A stretch of 41,385 bases of DNA from Cyanobacteriota bacterium (GTDB lineage Bacteria > Acidobacteriota > Vicinamibacteria > Vicinamibacterales > UBA2999), in contig JAIEMQ010000034.1 in the NCBI GenBank assembly GCA_019752015.1, positions 1 to 41,385 on the forward strand, given 5' to 3'. The notes beneath the pieces were generated by a model that saw nothing but the letters and a program-made list of their open reading frames with translations, was not told the origin of the DNA and made no database searches. This document shows positions 16,241 to 23,777 of this stretch, piece after piece. Both the position numbers and the translations under genes were made by a program. Numbering within the stretch: position 1 is the first letter of the stretch; every line of letters begins with the position of its first letter.

Positions 16241-17928
16241 TACTTTCCGGCCGCGCCCCCATCGGCCGGCCGGCGATCCACGCCGCCCTCGAGCATGTTG
16301 TCCTTCTGGTTGAAGACGATGATCTGCGCGGCGCCCTGGCCGCCGCCCTCGGTGATGGTGTGTCCCATCGCCTTCAGCAGGTTGAGCGTGTCGGCGGAGA
16401 AGCCGTAGCGCTCAACGCTCAGTCGATCCGGCAGCCACTGGTGATGGATGCGGCCGGCATCGACCGCTTCCTGGGCATTCATCCCGTAGTCGATCACATT
16501 GACGATCGTCGTCAGCACCGTGTTGATGATGGTGCGGCCGCCCGGCGTGCCGGTGACCATGAACAGCTGACCGTCCTTCGCGATGATCGTCGGCGACATG
16601 CTCGACAGCATGCGCTTGCCCGGCCGCGCCAGGTTCGCTTCGGTGCCGATCAATCCGGTGTCGTCGGTCAGATTCGGGCCGGCGTTGAAGTCGCCCATTT
16701 CGTTGTTGAGCAGGAAGCCCGTGCCCGGCACGATGATCTTCGAGCCGTAGCCGGCTTCGAGCGTGTAGGTCATCGACACCGCATTGCGCTTCGCGTCGAC
16801 GACCGACAGGTGCGTGGTCTCCATCGATTCAGTCGGCCACGAGAAGGAGCCGACCTGTGATTTCGATGCCTGCTTCGGATTGATCGTCTTGCGCAGCGTC
16901 GCGGCGTAGTCCTTCGAGATCAGCATCGGGATGGGAATGTCGGTGACGAAATCCGCATCGCCCTGGTAGCGCGCGCGATCGGCGAAGGCGCGCCGCATGG
17001 CTTCGGTCATGTAGTGCACGCTCTGCGCGGAGCCGTAGCCGAGCGCCTTCATGTCGTAGCCCTCGAGCACGTTGAGGATTTCCTGCACCGCCGTCCCGCC
17101 TGAGCTCGGCGGCGGCATGCCGATCACGTCATAGCCGCGATACGTGCCCTTGATGACGCCGCGCTTCTTGGCCTGGTACGCCTTCATGTCGGCGGCGGTG
17201 ATGATGCCGCCGTTCGCCTTCATTTCCTTTTCGATCAGCGCGGCGATTTCACCTTCGTAGAATCCAGCCGGGCCCTTGTCGGCGATCAGCGTCAGCGTTT
17301 TCGCCAGGTCGGGCTGCTTGAGGATCTCGCCGGCTTCGTAGGGCACGCCGTTCTTCGAGAATTGCGCGAGCGACGCGGGGTACTGCTTGAAACGCGGCAG
17401 CGTGGAGGCGAGCGATCGAGCGAGGCCGTGCGTGATCTCGAAGCCGTCGCGCGCGAGCGCAATCGCCGGCTGCACCAGTTCCTTCCACGGCTTCGACCCT
17501 TGCTCCTTGTGCGCGAGATACAGCCCGGCGACCGTGCCCGGCACACCCACCGCGAGGTGGCTGTTGTGATGCAGCTGCGCGTCGTACTTGCCGTCCTTCA
17601 GCCACATCTCCGGCGACGATCGCCCCGGCGCCATTTCCCTGAAGTCAAAGGTCATCGGCTCGCCGCTCGCCGGCCGGTAGACGATGAAGCCGCCGCCGCC
17701 GATGTTGCCGGCGGTTGGGTGCACCACCGCGAGCGCGAACGCGGTCGCGACGACGGCATCGATCGCGTTGCCGCCGTTCTTGATCACGGTGAAGCCAATT
17801 TCAGAGGCAATGGTGTTTTGCGTGATCACCATGCCGAGCCGCGCCCGCTGCGGAGTCGAGCCCGCTTGAACGGTCAGGCTGGTGGCGGCAAGAGCGGCGA
17901 CGAGAACGAGCGATGCGCGACGGATCAT
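16240..17928 (-). CDS. ggt: Gamma-glutamyltransferase, exported (paralogue 1)
   Basis: 562 residues, an N-terminal-nucleophile hydrolase. ATG at 17928 has GGGAGG 6 bases upstream and starts a signal peptide (MIRRASLVLVAALAATSLTV). The precursor should self-cleave before Thr371 in ESMETTHLSVVD, giving large and small subunits. GGNAIDAVVATAFALAVVHP, GGGGFIVYR, LLNNEMGDF and the PGGRTIINT region are family signatures. The enzyme hydrolyses or transfers the gamma-glutamyl group of glutathione in the periplasm; some members act as acylases. A paralogue is divergently encoded 36 bp away. Both could be driven from the same short spacer. The two proteins differ enough that substrate divergence is possible. 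Confidence 0.92.
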   Translation of the reverse strand: MIRRASLVLVAALAATSLTVQAGSTPQRARLGMVITQNTIASEIGFTVIKNGGNAIDAVVATAFALAVVHPTAGNIGGGGFIVYRPASGEPMTFDFREMAPGRSSPEMWLKDGKYDAQLHHNSHLAVGVPGTVAGLYLAHKEQGSKPWKELVQPAIALARDGFEITHGLARSLASTLPRFKQYPASLAQFSKNGVPYEAGEILKQPDLAKTLTLIADKGPAGFYEGEIAALIEKEMKANGGIITAADMKAYQAKKRGVIKGTYRGYDVIGMPPPSSGGTAVQEILNVLEGYDMKALGYGSAQSVHYMTEAMRRAFADRARYQGDADFVTDIPIPMLISKDYAATLRKTINPKQASKSQVGSFSWPTESMETTHLSVVDAKRNAVSMTYTLEAGYGSKIIVPGTGFLLNNEMGDFNAGPNLTDDTGLIGTEANLARPGKRMLSSMSPTIIAKDGQLFMVTGTPGGRTIINTVLTTIVNVIDYGMNAQEAVDAGRIHHQWLPDRLSVERYGFSADTLNLLKAMGHTITEGGGQGAAQIIVFNQKDNMLEGGVDRRPADGGAAGK

Positions 17929-17964
17929 GGAGCCTCCCGGCGCAGATTCTATAAGATGTGGCCA

Positions 17965-19704
17965 ATGTCTACCCAGCCTGTCTCGACGAAGCGTCTTCGC
18001 GAAGTCGGACCTGTCTCGACGAAGCGTCTTCGCGCAGTCGGACTCCTCGTTGCCTTCGCCATCACTGCGACCATTCCTGCCGGCGCCGCGCGCCAGCCCG
18101 TTCGCGCCCGGAATGGCATGGCCGTCGCCATGGAAGCGCAGGCCGCCGACGTCGGCGTGGCGGTCCTGCAGAAGGGCGGCAATGCCGTGGACGCCGCGGT
18201 CGCGATGGGCTTCGCGATGGCCGCGACTCATCCGTTCGCGGGCAATCTCGGCGGCGGCGGCTTCATGCTGATCCGCTTCGCCGACGGCCGCTCGACGTTC
18301 ATCGACTTCCGCGAGATGGCCCCCGCGAAGGCCACGCGCAACATGTATCTCGATGCGAAAGGCGAGCTGACGCGCGACAGCATCGAAGGGTGGCGATCGT
18401 CCGGCGTGCCCGGCACGGTGCGCGGGTTCCAGATAGCCGTCGAGAAGTACGGCAAGAAGTCGTGGGCCGAAAGCCTGGCGCCGGCGATCCAGTTGGCGAA
18501 AGGATTTCCCGTTTCGTATGCGCTGGCCGAATCCCTGAAAGGATCCAGCGCGCTGGCAAAGGATCCGGAATCGAAACGCATCTTCCAGAAGAACGGCGCG
18601 TTCTTCGATGTGGGCGAGACGCTTGCGCAGCCGGAGTTGGCCGCGACGTTCGAGCGCATCGCGAAAAATGGCGCCAACGAATTCTACGAGGGTGAAACGG
18701 CGAAGCGCTTCGCCGCTGAAATGGCCAAGCACGGCGGCATCATCACCGAGGCCGATCTCAAGAACTACAAGGCGATCGAGCGCACGCCGCTGAAAGGCAA
18801 GTACAAGAACTACACCGTGATCACCGCGCCGCCGTCGAGCTCCGGCGGCATTGCGCTGCTCGAGATGCTCGGCATCATCGAGGGCACGAAGTACGAAGAC
18901 GGCGGGTCCGGATCCGCGTCGGCGATTCATTACGTTGCGGAAGCCATGCGCCTCGCCTACGCCGATCGCAACGAGTACGTCGGCGATCCGGCGTTCGTGA
19001 AAGTGCCGATTGCCGGCCTGTTGGACCCCGCGTATCACGCCCGCTTGCGCGCGACGATTCATCCCGAGAAGGCGACGCCGAGCAGCCTGGTCAAGCCCGG
19101 CAAGCCGGCCGGCAGCGAGAGCATGGAGACCACGCACTATTCCGTGATCGATAAGGAAGGCAATGCGGTCGCCGTGACCTATACGCTCAATGGCGGCTTC
19201 GGCAACGGCATCACGGTGCCCGGCCTTGGCGTGCTGCTGAATAACGAGATGGACGATTTCTCCGCGAAGCCAGGCACCGCGAACATGTTTGGCCTCGTGC
19301 AGGGCGAGAACAACGCGATTCAGCCTGGCAAGCGGCCGTTGTCGTCGATGACGCCGACGATTATCGAGAGGGATGGGCGGTTGTTCATGACCGCGGGCGC
19401 GCCGGGAGGCTCGCGGATTTCGACCGCGGTGCTGCAGGTGATCCTCAACGTCGTCGACTTCGGCATGAACGTGCAGGATGCGATCGACGCGCCGCGATTC
19501 CATCATCAGTGGCAGCCGGATCGCCTGTCGCTCGAGCGCGGCATTTCGCCGGACACCGTTGCGATTCTCAAGTCGCGCGGCTACGACGTGGACTACGCGC
19601 CAGGCGTCGTCCTTGCGCAGGTCGCGGCGATCGTCAGCGACGGCGGCTGGCTGCAGGGCGGCAGCGATGGTCGATCGGCGATGGGTAAGGCCGCCGGCTA
19701 CTGA
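17965..19704 (+). CDS. ggt: Gamma-glutamyltransferase, exported (paralogue 2)
   Basis: 579 residues from ATG at 17965; ATG at 17956 in frame is an alternative and neither has a clear ribosome site. The family core is intact: GGNAVDAAVAMGFAMAATHP, GGGGFMLIR, the cleavage site before Thr389 in ESMETTHYSVIDKEG, TYTLNGGFGNG, LLNNEMDDFSAKPG and GAPGGSRIS. It resembles enterobacterial Ggt around the nucleophile more than its neighbour does. The signal peptide is unusual: between MSTQ and the hydrophobic stretch GLLVAFAITATIPAGA lie two copies of the 11-residue unit PVSTKRLREVG, encoded by a tandem 33-bp repeat, which lengthen and charge the n-region. Export may therefore be altered. Confidence 0.9.
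   Translation: MSTQPVSTKRLREVGPVSTKRLRAVGLLVAFAITATIPAGAARQPVRARNGMAVAMEAQAADVGVAVLQKGGNAVDAAVAMGFAMAATHPFAGNLGGGGFMLIRFADGRSTFIDFREMAPAKATRNMYLDAKGELTRDSIEGWRSSGVPGTVRGFQIAVEKYGKKSWAESLAPAIQLAKGFPVSYALAESLKGSSALAKDPESKRIFQKNGAFFDVGETLAQPELAATFERIAKNGANEFYEGETAKRFAAEMAKHGGIITEADLKNYKAIERTPLKGKYKNYTVITAPPSSSGGIALLEMLGIIEGTKYEDGGSGSASAIHYVAEAMRLAYADRNEYVGDPAFVKVPIAGLLDPAYHARLRATIHPEKATPSSLVKPGKPAGSESMETTHYSVIDKEGNAVAVTYTLNGGFGNGITVPGLGVLLNNEMDDFSAKPGTANMFGLVQGENNAIQPGKRPLSSMTPTIIERDGRLFMTAGAPGGSRISTAVLQVILNVVDFGMNVQDAIDAPRFHHQWQPDRLSLERGISPDTVAILKSRGYDVDYAPGVVLAQVAAIVSDGGWLQGGSDGRSAMGKAAGY
17977..18042. repeat. Tandem 33-bp repeat translated in a signal peptide
   Basis: Copies at 17977-18009 and 18010-18042 are adjacent and differ at one base (GAAGTCGGA versus GCAGTCGGA). 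Each starts CCTGTCTCGACGAAGC and contains the small palindrome CGAAGCGTCTTCG. The unit is 33 bp, so the reading frame is preserved. A diverged third copy, inverted, is at 23739-23772. Confidence 0.9.
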
Positions 19705-19706
19705 CG

Positions 19707-19817
19707 TTGTAACCATGCGTGACATCGCCGGCTTCGTTTTCGTTGCACTTTCTGCCAGTCGCCAGGTGGCAGTAGCTGCATCGATTTTGGGGGGTGCGAT
19801 GTCAGTCTTCGTTACAA
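19707..19817. mobile_element. 111-bp inverted-repeat element (MITE-like)
   Basis: Left arm TTGTAACCATGCGTGACATCGC (19707-19728) and the reverse complement of 19796-19817 agree at 17 to 18 of 22 positions (TTGTAAC and TGACATCGC are exact). An inner hairpin CTGCCA...TGGCAG lies at 19752-19772. The right arm belongs to the 27-bp repeat also found at 1776-1802. The element fills the gap between the ggt stop and the convergent sulfurtransferase gene. It may be a mobile palindrome or serve as a bidirectional 3' element; no transposase is linked. Confidence 0.5.
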
Positions 19818-19819
19818 AT
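19793..19819. repeat. 27-bp dispersed repeat, copy 2
   Basis: Identical to 1776-1802. It forms the right arm of the inverted-repeat element 19707-19817 and lies 25 bp past the stop of the sulfurtransferase gene. Confidence 0.85.
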
Positions 19820-19844
19820 CGCAGGTAGTCGACACTAATCGAGG

Positions 19845-20705
19845 TTATTGCTTCGTCTTGATCGGGGTGTCGTCGCGGTTGCCCCATTCCTCCCAGGCGC
19901 CGTAGTAGTTGCTCAACTTCGTGAGGTCGTGGCCGATCAGCGCCAGCGTGAACAGATCGTGTGACGCGCGCATGCCGACCTGGCAATAGACCAGCACGTG
20001 GTCGTTCGACGTGATGCCCTTGTCGCGATACAGCTTGGCGATGTCAGCGGCCGGCTTGAACGCCCTGGTCGTGGGATCGAGGGTGTCTTCCCAATAGACC
20101 GGGATCGATGACTCGATGAACCCGCCGCGCTTGATGTTGCGCAGGTCCTTGCCGTCGATCTCGCCTTGCGTGCGCGCGTCGACGAGCTTGACGTCGCGCG
20201 CGTTGATCGCGGCCTTCACCTGATCCGCCGTCGCGACTTTCACCGTGCCCGGCTTCACCCTGAACGATGCCGCGGCGACTGCCGGCGTGGCCGCCGTCGT
20301 GGCGCGCTGTTCCGCGATCCATTTCACCCAGCCGCCATCGAGCAGCGCCACGTTCGAGTGACCGTAGTAATTGAGAATCCACCACAACCGCGCCGCGTAG
20401 ATGCCGCCGCGCTCGTCATACGCGATCACGCGCGTGTTGTTCGAGATGCCCAGCTTCGCCATCAGCGCTTCGAACTCCTGCGGGGTCGGCAGGAAATCCG
20501 GCGGTGCCTTGGGATTGCGAATCCAGTTGTTGTCGAGCCACACCGCTTCGGGGATGTGTCCGTCGCCATAGCCGCGCGGGCGGAGATCAACAATGCGGAT
20601 GTTGGCGTCGTTGAGATGTTGCGACAGCCACGCCGAGTCGACGAGGAGCTCCGGGCGCGCGTACGCGCCCTGAGCCGTGAGCATCATGGCCAGCAGGAAT
20701 CCCAT
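19845..20705 (-). CDS. Periplasmic sulfurtransferase, two rhodanese domains
   Basis: 286 residues with a short signal peptide (MGFLLAMMLTAQGAYA). Two rhodanese domains follow: the first, inactive in this class, about residues 20-135 (IVDLRPRGYGDGHIPEA), and the second, about 155-280, with the catalytic loop YCQVGMRAS around Cys241. Family members (thiosulfate or 3-mercaptopyruvate sulfurtransferases) move sulfane sulfur to cyanide or thiols. The loop sequence CQVGMRA is nearer the thiosulfate-type CRxGxRA than the mercaptopyruvate-type CGTGVTA, so a thiosulfate-like donor is favoured. The start at 20705 is 27 bp from the divergent aminotransferase. A periplasmic place beside two glutathione-degrading enzymes hints at extracellular thiol metabolism. 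Confidence 0.85.
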   Translation of the reverse strand: MGFLLAMMLTAQGAYARPELLVDSAWLSQHLNDANIRIVDLRPRGYGDGHIPEAVWLDNNWIRNPKAPPDFLPTPQEFEALMAKLGISNNTRVIAYDERGGIYAARLWWILNYYGHSNVALLDGGWVKWIAEQRATTAATPAVAAASFRVKPGTVKVATADQVKAAINARDVKLVDARTQGEIDGKDLRNIKRGGFIESSIPVYWEDTLDPTTRAFKPAADIAKLYRDKGITSNDHVLVYCQVGMRASHDLFTLALIGHDLTKLSNYYGAWEEWGNRDDTPIKTKQ

Positions 20706-20732
20706 GCCGGGATTTTACTTTGAAGTGTCAGA

Positions 20733-21899
20733 ATGGCAGGGCGTATGACCACGACCGTCCCAATTACTTCGAAGCTGCCCGACATCGGGGTCAGCATTTT
20801 CGCGGTGCAGACCCGCCTGGCGAACGAGCACAAGGCGATCAACCTGTCGCAGGGCTTCCCGGACTTCGACTGCGATCCGGCCCTTGTCGACGCCGTCGCC
20901 AAGGCGATGCGGGATGGGCATAACCAGTACGCGCCCATGCCCGGCGTGCTGGCATTGCGCGAGGGGATCGCCGCGAAGGTCGAACATCTCTACGGACCGA
21001 CGCTCGATCCGATGACGGAAGTGGTCGTCACGTCGGGAGCGACGGCAGGCTTGTTCGCCACGCTGACCACGTTCGTGCAGCCGGGCGACGAAGTCGTGTT
21101 GTTCGAGCCGTGCTACGACTCGTACGTGCCGGTGATTCGGCTCAGCGGCGGCACCCCGGTGTTCATCAGCCTTCGCTACCCGGATTACTCGGTGAACTGG
21201 GACGAGGTGCGCCGCGCGATCACGCCGCGCACCCGCGCGATTCTCGTCAACACGCCGCACAACCCGACGGGGACGACCTGGTCGGCGGACGACATGCGGC
21301 AGCTCGCGTCGATCGTCGACGGCACCAACATCATCCTGATCGGCGACGAGGTCTACGAGCACATCATCTTCGACGGCCGCCGTCACGAAAGCCTGCTGCG
21401 CTATCCGGAGCTGCGCGATCGCGCGGTCGTGATCAGCTCGTTCGGCAAGACGTTCCACACGACCGGATGGAAGGTCGGTTATTGCGTCGGGCCGCAGCCG
21501 TTGATCGCGGAAGTGATCCGCGTCCATCAATTCATGACGTTCACGGTCCACACGCCGTCACAGATCGCGTTTGCGGAATTCGTCAAGAAGGATCCCGCGG
21601 CCACGGCGCTGACGCCGTTCTACCAGAAGAAGCGCGACCTGTTCCTGCAGTTGACGGCGGGATCGCGGTTCCGTCCGCTGCCGTGCGGCGGCACCTACTT
21701 CCAGTTGTTCGACTATTCGGCGATCTCGAACGAGAAGGACAAGGAGATCGCGCATCGGCTGATCGTCGAGCACCGCGTCGCGTCGATCCCGGTCTCAGCG
21801 TTCCTCTACAAAGACGGCGGCGGACCCGTGCTGCGATTCTGCTTCGCGAAAAAGGACGAAACCCTGCGCGCCGCTGCCGAGCGCCTCGTCAAGATCTAA
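20733..21899 (+). CDS. PLP-dependent aminotransferase, YbdL/kynurenine aminotransferase type
   Basis: 388 residues, fold-type I aminotransferase of class I/II. Motifs: INLSQGFPDFDCDP, QYAPMPGVLALREGIA, LVNTPHNPTGTTW, IGDEVYEHIIFDG and the Schiff-base lysine in SSFGKTFHTTGWKVGYC. The SQGFPDF and FGKTFH(T)TGWK forms are typical of methionine aminotransferase (YbdL) and bacterial kynurenine aminotransferases. It should interconvert methionine, glutamine or aromatic amino acids and their keto acids. ATG at 20745 (MTTTVP) is an alternative start preceded by AGGG. Divergent from the sulfurtransferase, with only 27 bp between, so promoters must overlap. Confidence 0.88.
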   Translation: MAGRMTTTVPITSKLPDIGVSIFAVQTRLANEHKAINLSQGFPDFDCDPALVDAVAKAMRDGHNQYAPMPGVLALREGIAAKVEHLYGPTLDPMTEVVVTSGATAGLFATLTTFVQPGDEVVLFEPCYDSYVPVIRLSGGTPVFISLRYPDYSVNWDEVRRAITPRTRAILVNTPHNPTGTTWSADDMRQLASIVDGTNIILIGDEVYEHIIFDGRRHESLLRYPELRDRAVVISSFGKTFHTTGWKVGYCVGPQPLIAEVIRVHQFMTFTVHTPSQIAFAEFVKKDPAATALTPFYQKKRDLFLQLTAGSRFRPLPCGGTYFQLFDYSAISNEKDKEIAHRLIVEHRVASIPVSAFLYKDGGGPVLRFCFAKKDETLRAAAERLVKI

Positions 21900-22026
21900 G
21901 GCTGTCGTCGCCCCGCGATACTTTGCGCGCCGCGCGTCGCGCAGCGCCGGTGTGCGGGCGCTCTGCCCAGATCGATGTCCCAAATTGGCCAGACGCAGAA
22001 GCCGATTCGGATTATCTTGTTCGCTC

Positions 22027-22206
22027 ATGAAGCTCATCCTGATCGCATCGTTGACGCTCGGCGTGACCGCGTGGGCGGCCGCTCAGCAGGATCCGGTTGG
22101 CCATCCCGCCGGCTACCAGTCGTTCGAACCCTGCGCGAAGTGCCACCTGAAGGCCGGCGCCGCGAAGGACTTCGTCTACATCGGCCGCTTCGCGCCGGCG
22201 AAGTGA
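22027..22206 (+). CDS. Small exported protein with CXXCH haem-binding motif, possibly truncated
   Basis: 59 residues: signal peptide MKLILIASLTLGVTAWAAAQ, then a short mature part with FEPCAKCHLKAGAAKD. CAKCH is the classic covalent haem c motif. No distal Met is present, so it may be a truncated monohaem cytochrome or an unusual minimal one. Its stop lies only about 35 bp before a sharp drop in GC content, and a broken gene follows, which supports loss of its 3' part. ATG at 22027 is chosen because it starts the signal peptide; an upstream ATG at 21952 adds a basic stretch. Confidence 0.5.
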   Translation: MKLILIASLTLGVTAWAAAQQDPVGHPAGYQSFEPCAKCHLKAGAAKDFVYIGRFAPAK

Positions 22207-22240
22207 ATCAAGGCCGCGACATTATCATCGATCCGGATGG

Positions 22241-22364
22241 CCTCCCTTTAACATGGGATACCTTACTACGCCATATTATGTCCTACCTTTAATAAAACGG
22301 TCACAGAAGCACTTAACCTCTCTGAGCCTTTAATAAAGAGTTTGATTAGCATAGCAAATTCTTG
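22241..22364. other. AT-rich island of unknown origin
   Basis: About 120 bp with, by eye, less than 40 percent GC inside a genome of well over 60 percent. It contains an 11-bp direct repeat CCTTTAATAAA at 22286-22296 and 22327-22337, 41 bp apart. One frame opens ATGGGATACCTTACTACGCC and encodes about 26 residues (MGYLTTPYYVLPLIKRSQKH...) before TAATAA; no family is recognised. The segment separates the CXXCH gene from the restriction-subunit tail. It may be a foreign insertion, a remnant of lost DNA, or a misassembly. Confidence 0.7.
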
Positions 22365-22603
22365 ACACGGAGTTCTTCCAGCTCGCCGACGGTCAGGGGA
22401 TCACGGACGTCGAGGCGAATATTCCGGCTCTGAAGTTCGCGCGCGAAGTCGAGACCCTCACGACAAAGTTTCCCAACGCCGCGGTCAACGACGACGAGCA
22501 TCGCGTGCTGCGCGCGAATCTCTATAAGCCCCTGCTGGCGCTTGGCAAGGAGGATCGAACCAGGCTGGTCGATCTGATCATTGCCACCCTGTTTCCGTCA
22601 TAG
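22355..22603 (+). pseudogene. hsdR: Probable C-terminal tail of a type I restriction subunit (HsdR)
   Basis: An open frame without a start codon encodes about 82 residues (ILDTEFFQLADGQGITDVEA ... KFPNAAVNDDEHRVLRANLY ... [16 protein letters not shown]) and ends at TAG 22601. It resembles the helical C-terminus of HsdR proteins, and the next gene, a YgjP-like protease, is a frequent partner of hsdR. The codon use fits the host while the 5' boundary lies in the AT-rich island. I infer that the helicase and nuclease domains were deleted. The family call is tentative. Confidence 0.5.
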
Positions 22604-22611
22604 GTGCGACC

Positions 22612-22914
22612 GTGCGCAGTTCGTTGTATCCCGCGCAGGAGCTCAAGCGCCGCACGCTCAGCTGGGCCGTCAGGTTGCGGGTGAATCCACGGCTCATTCG
22701 CGTCCAGAAGATGCGGCGCAAATGGGGTTCGTGTTCCACAAAAGGGATCATCACGCTCGCCAGCGACCTTGCTGACGAAGACCGTCGATTCCAGGACTTT
22801 GTCATCGCTCACGAGCTCCTGCACATGCGAGTGCCGAATCACGGGCGACTGTTCAAGGCTCTGATGACCGCGCACGTTCCGGGTTGGCGGCAGCTCGAAA
22901 ACAGGCGGGACTAA
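22612..22914 (+). CDS. YgjP/SprT-like M48-type zinc metalloprotease (DUF45)
   Basis: 100 residues from GTG. The zinc site is [14 protein letters not shown]: His-Glu-x-x-His with a further His in PNHG, as in YgjP-type proteins, which also show [12 protein letters not shown]. This is short for the family, which usually has an extra N-terminal region, so it is a compact member. Such proteases are often encoded directly after type I restriction hsdR genes, matching the remnant upstream, 8 bp away. Their role is poorly known. The last four codons and stop (NRRD and TAA) come from a REP hairpin shared with the convergent gene. Confidence 0.75.
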   Translation: MRSSLYPAQELKRRTLSWAVRLRVNPRLIRVQKMRRKWGSCSTKGIITLASDLADEDRRFQDFVIAHELLHMRVPNHGRLFKALMTAHVPGWRQLENRRD

Positions 22915-22924
22915 AGTCCCGCCT
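22903..22924. repeat. REP palindrome acting as a shared gene end
   Basis: A perfect 22-bp palindrome: AGGCGGGACT, two bases, AGTCCCGCCT. The TAA of the plus-strand protease (22912-22914) is inside it, and the TAG of the minus-strand phosphoesterase (22925-22927) abuts it. It could fold as a bidirectional terminator between convergent genes. It is one of the REP family linked to the RAYT gene at 29719-30246. Confidence 0.9.
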
Positions 22925-23734
22925 CTACAAAATGCGTCGAAGGTAATCGGCGAGCGCCTTCGACTGGTTCCACTGTTTCGGATACCCGAGCGACACTTCG
23001 TCGAACCGCGTCCCGTCGATCACTCTCGATGACCGCAGATGGAGATGCCCGTACACCGCGGCCTCGATGGTGAAGCGGCGATGCCAGTCGTGGGTCTTCG
23101 TCGTGCCGCACCAGATCGAGAAGCGCGGGATCCGCGGCAGTACTGCGAGATCCTGGCGCAGCGGAAAGTGATTCGCGACGATCAGCTTCACATCCTTCGG
23201 GAGCGCTGCCAGCCGCGCCTCGGTCGCGGCCACGCGTGCGGCGCACCACTCATCGCGAGTCGGATATGGATCGGGCGCGAGGAGATCTTCGTCCGCCGAT
23301 CGGACACCGGAATCGGCCGCCCACTGAATCGCCTGTTCGCGTGACACCGAGGCGGGCCTGAATGAGTAATCGAACAGCAGGAAGGTCGGCACGATCGCGC
23401 GTGTCGGTCCGTCGCCGGGCCACCGCGCGTAGGGATCTTCCGGCGTCAGCACACCGTACTTCTGGCACAACTTCACCAGCCGTTCGTAATGCGCGACGCC
23501 GCGTTGATCGGCCGGCAGCGTGCGCGGCGTCCACAGATCGTGATTGCCCGGCGTCCAGATCAACTGCGCGAAGCGCGGCTGCAGCGTCCGCAGCACGAAA
23601 TCGAGATGGGCGGGAGTCTCGCCGGTGTCGCCGGCGATGATCAGCCAGTCATCGGGATACGACGGCAGCGCCTGCACGGCGCGGCGGTTCTCGTCGTAGC
23701 CGACGTGCAGATCGCTGGTCGCCCATAGCTTCAT
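22925..23734 (-). CDS. Metallophosphoesterase, candidate phosphopantetheinyl hydrolase (PptH-like)
   Basis: 269 residues of the calcineurin-like phosphoesterase fold. The metal-site blocks are in order: WATSDLHVGYDEN, IIAGDTGE, TPGNHDLW, VANHFPL and YGHLHLRSS. No signal peptide, so cytoplasmic. The start MKLWATSDLHV is clear and lies 4 bp from a dispersed repeat. Directly upstream in the operon is an Sfp-type phosphopantetheinyl transferase. In Mycobacterium tuberculosis the same pairing encodes PptT and PptH, where PptH strips 4'-phosphopantetheine from carrier proteins. By that context I propose the same role; general phosphodiesterase activity is the fallback. The stop codon TAG is set by the flanking REP hairpin. 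Confidence 0.78.
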   Translation of the reverse strand: MKLWATSDLHVGYDENRRAVQALPSYPDDWLIIAGDTGETPAHLDFVLRTLQPRFAQLIWTPGNHDLWTPRTLPADQRGVAHYERLVKLCQKYGVLTPEDPYARWPGDGPTRAIVPTFLLFDYSFRPASVSREQAIQWAADSGVRSADEDLLAPDPYPTRDEWCAARVAATEARLAALPKDVKLIVANHFPLRQDLAVLPRIPRFSIWCGTTKTHDWHRRFTIEAAVYGHLHLRSSRVIDGTRFDEVSLGYPKQWNQSKALADYLRRIL

Positions 23735-23738
23735 GGCA

Positions 23739-23772
23739 TCCGACGTCGCTCTGCGAGCTTCGTCGAGACAGG
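23739..23772. repeat. Third, diverged and inverted copy of the GTCTCGACGAAGC repeat
   Basis: On the minus strand it reads CCTGTCTCGACGAAGC and ends GACGTCGGA, matching the tandem units at 17977-18042 with changes in the middle. It occupies almost the whole 43-bp gap between the PPTase stop and the phosphoesterase start, including the place for a ribosome site. Confidence 0.75.
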
Positions 23773-23777
23773 CTGTG

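Noticed and set aside
17362-17964. N-terminal extension of about 200 residues on the second gamma-glutamyltransferase
   Set aside because: The extension is antisense to the first enzyme and has no family similarity; the signal peptide starts at 17965.
17929-19986. A minus-strand open frame of over 600 codons continuing upstream of the first gamma-glutamyltransferase
   Set aside because: It lies antisense to the second gamma-glutamyltransferase, is Arg/His-rich as expected from a GC-rich shadow frame, and the true gene has its own signal peptide and ribosome site at 17928.
22362-22367. Perfect TTGACA at the edge of the AT-rich island as a promoter
   Set aside because: No -10-like hexamer at a suitable distance on the same strand.
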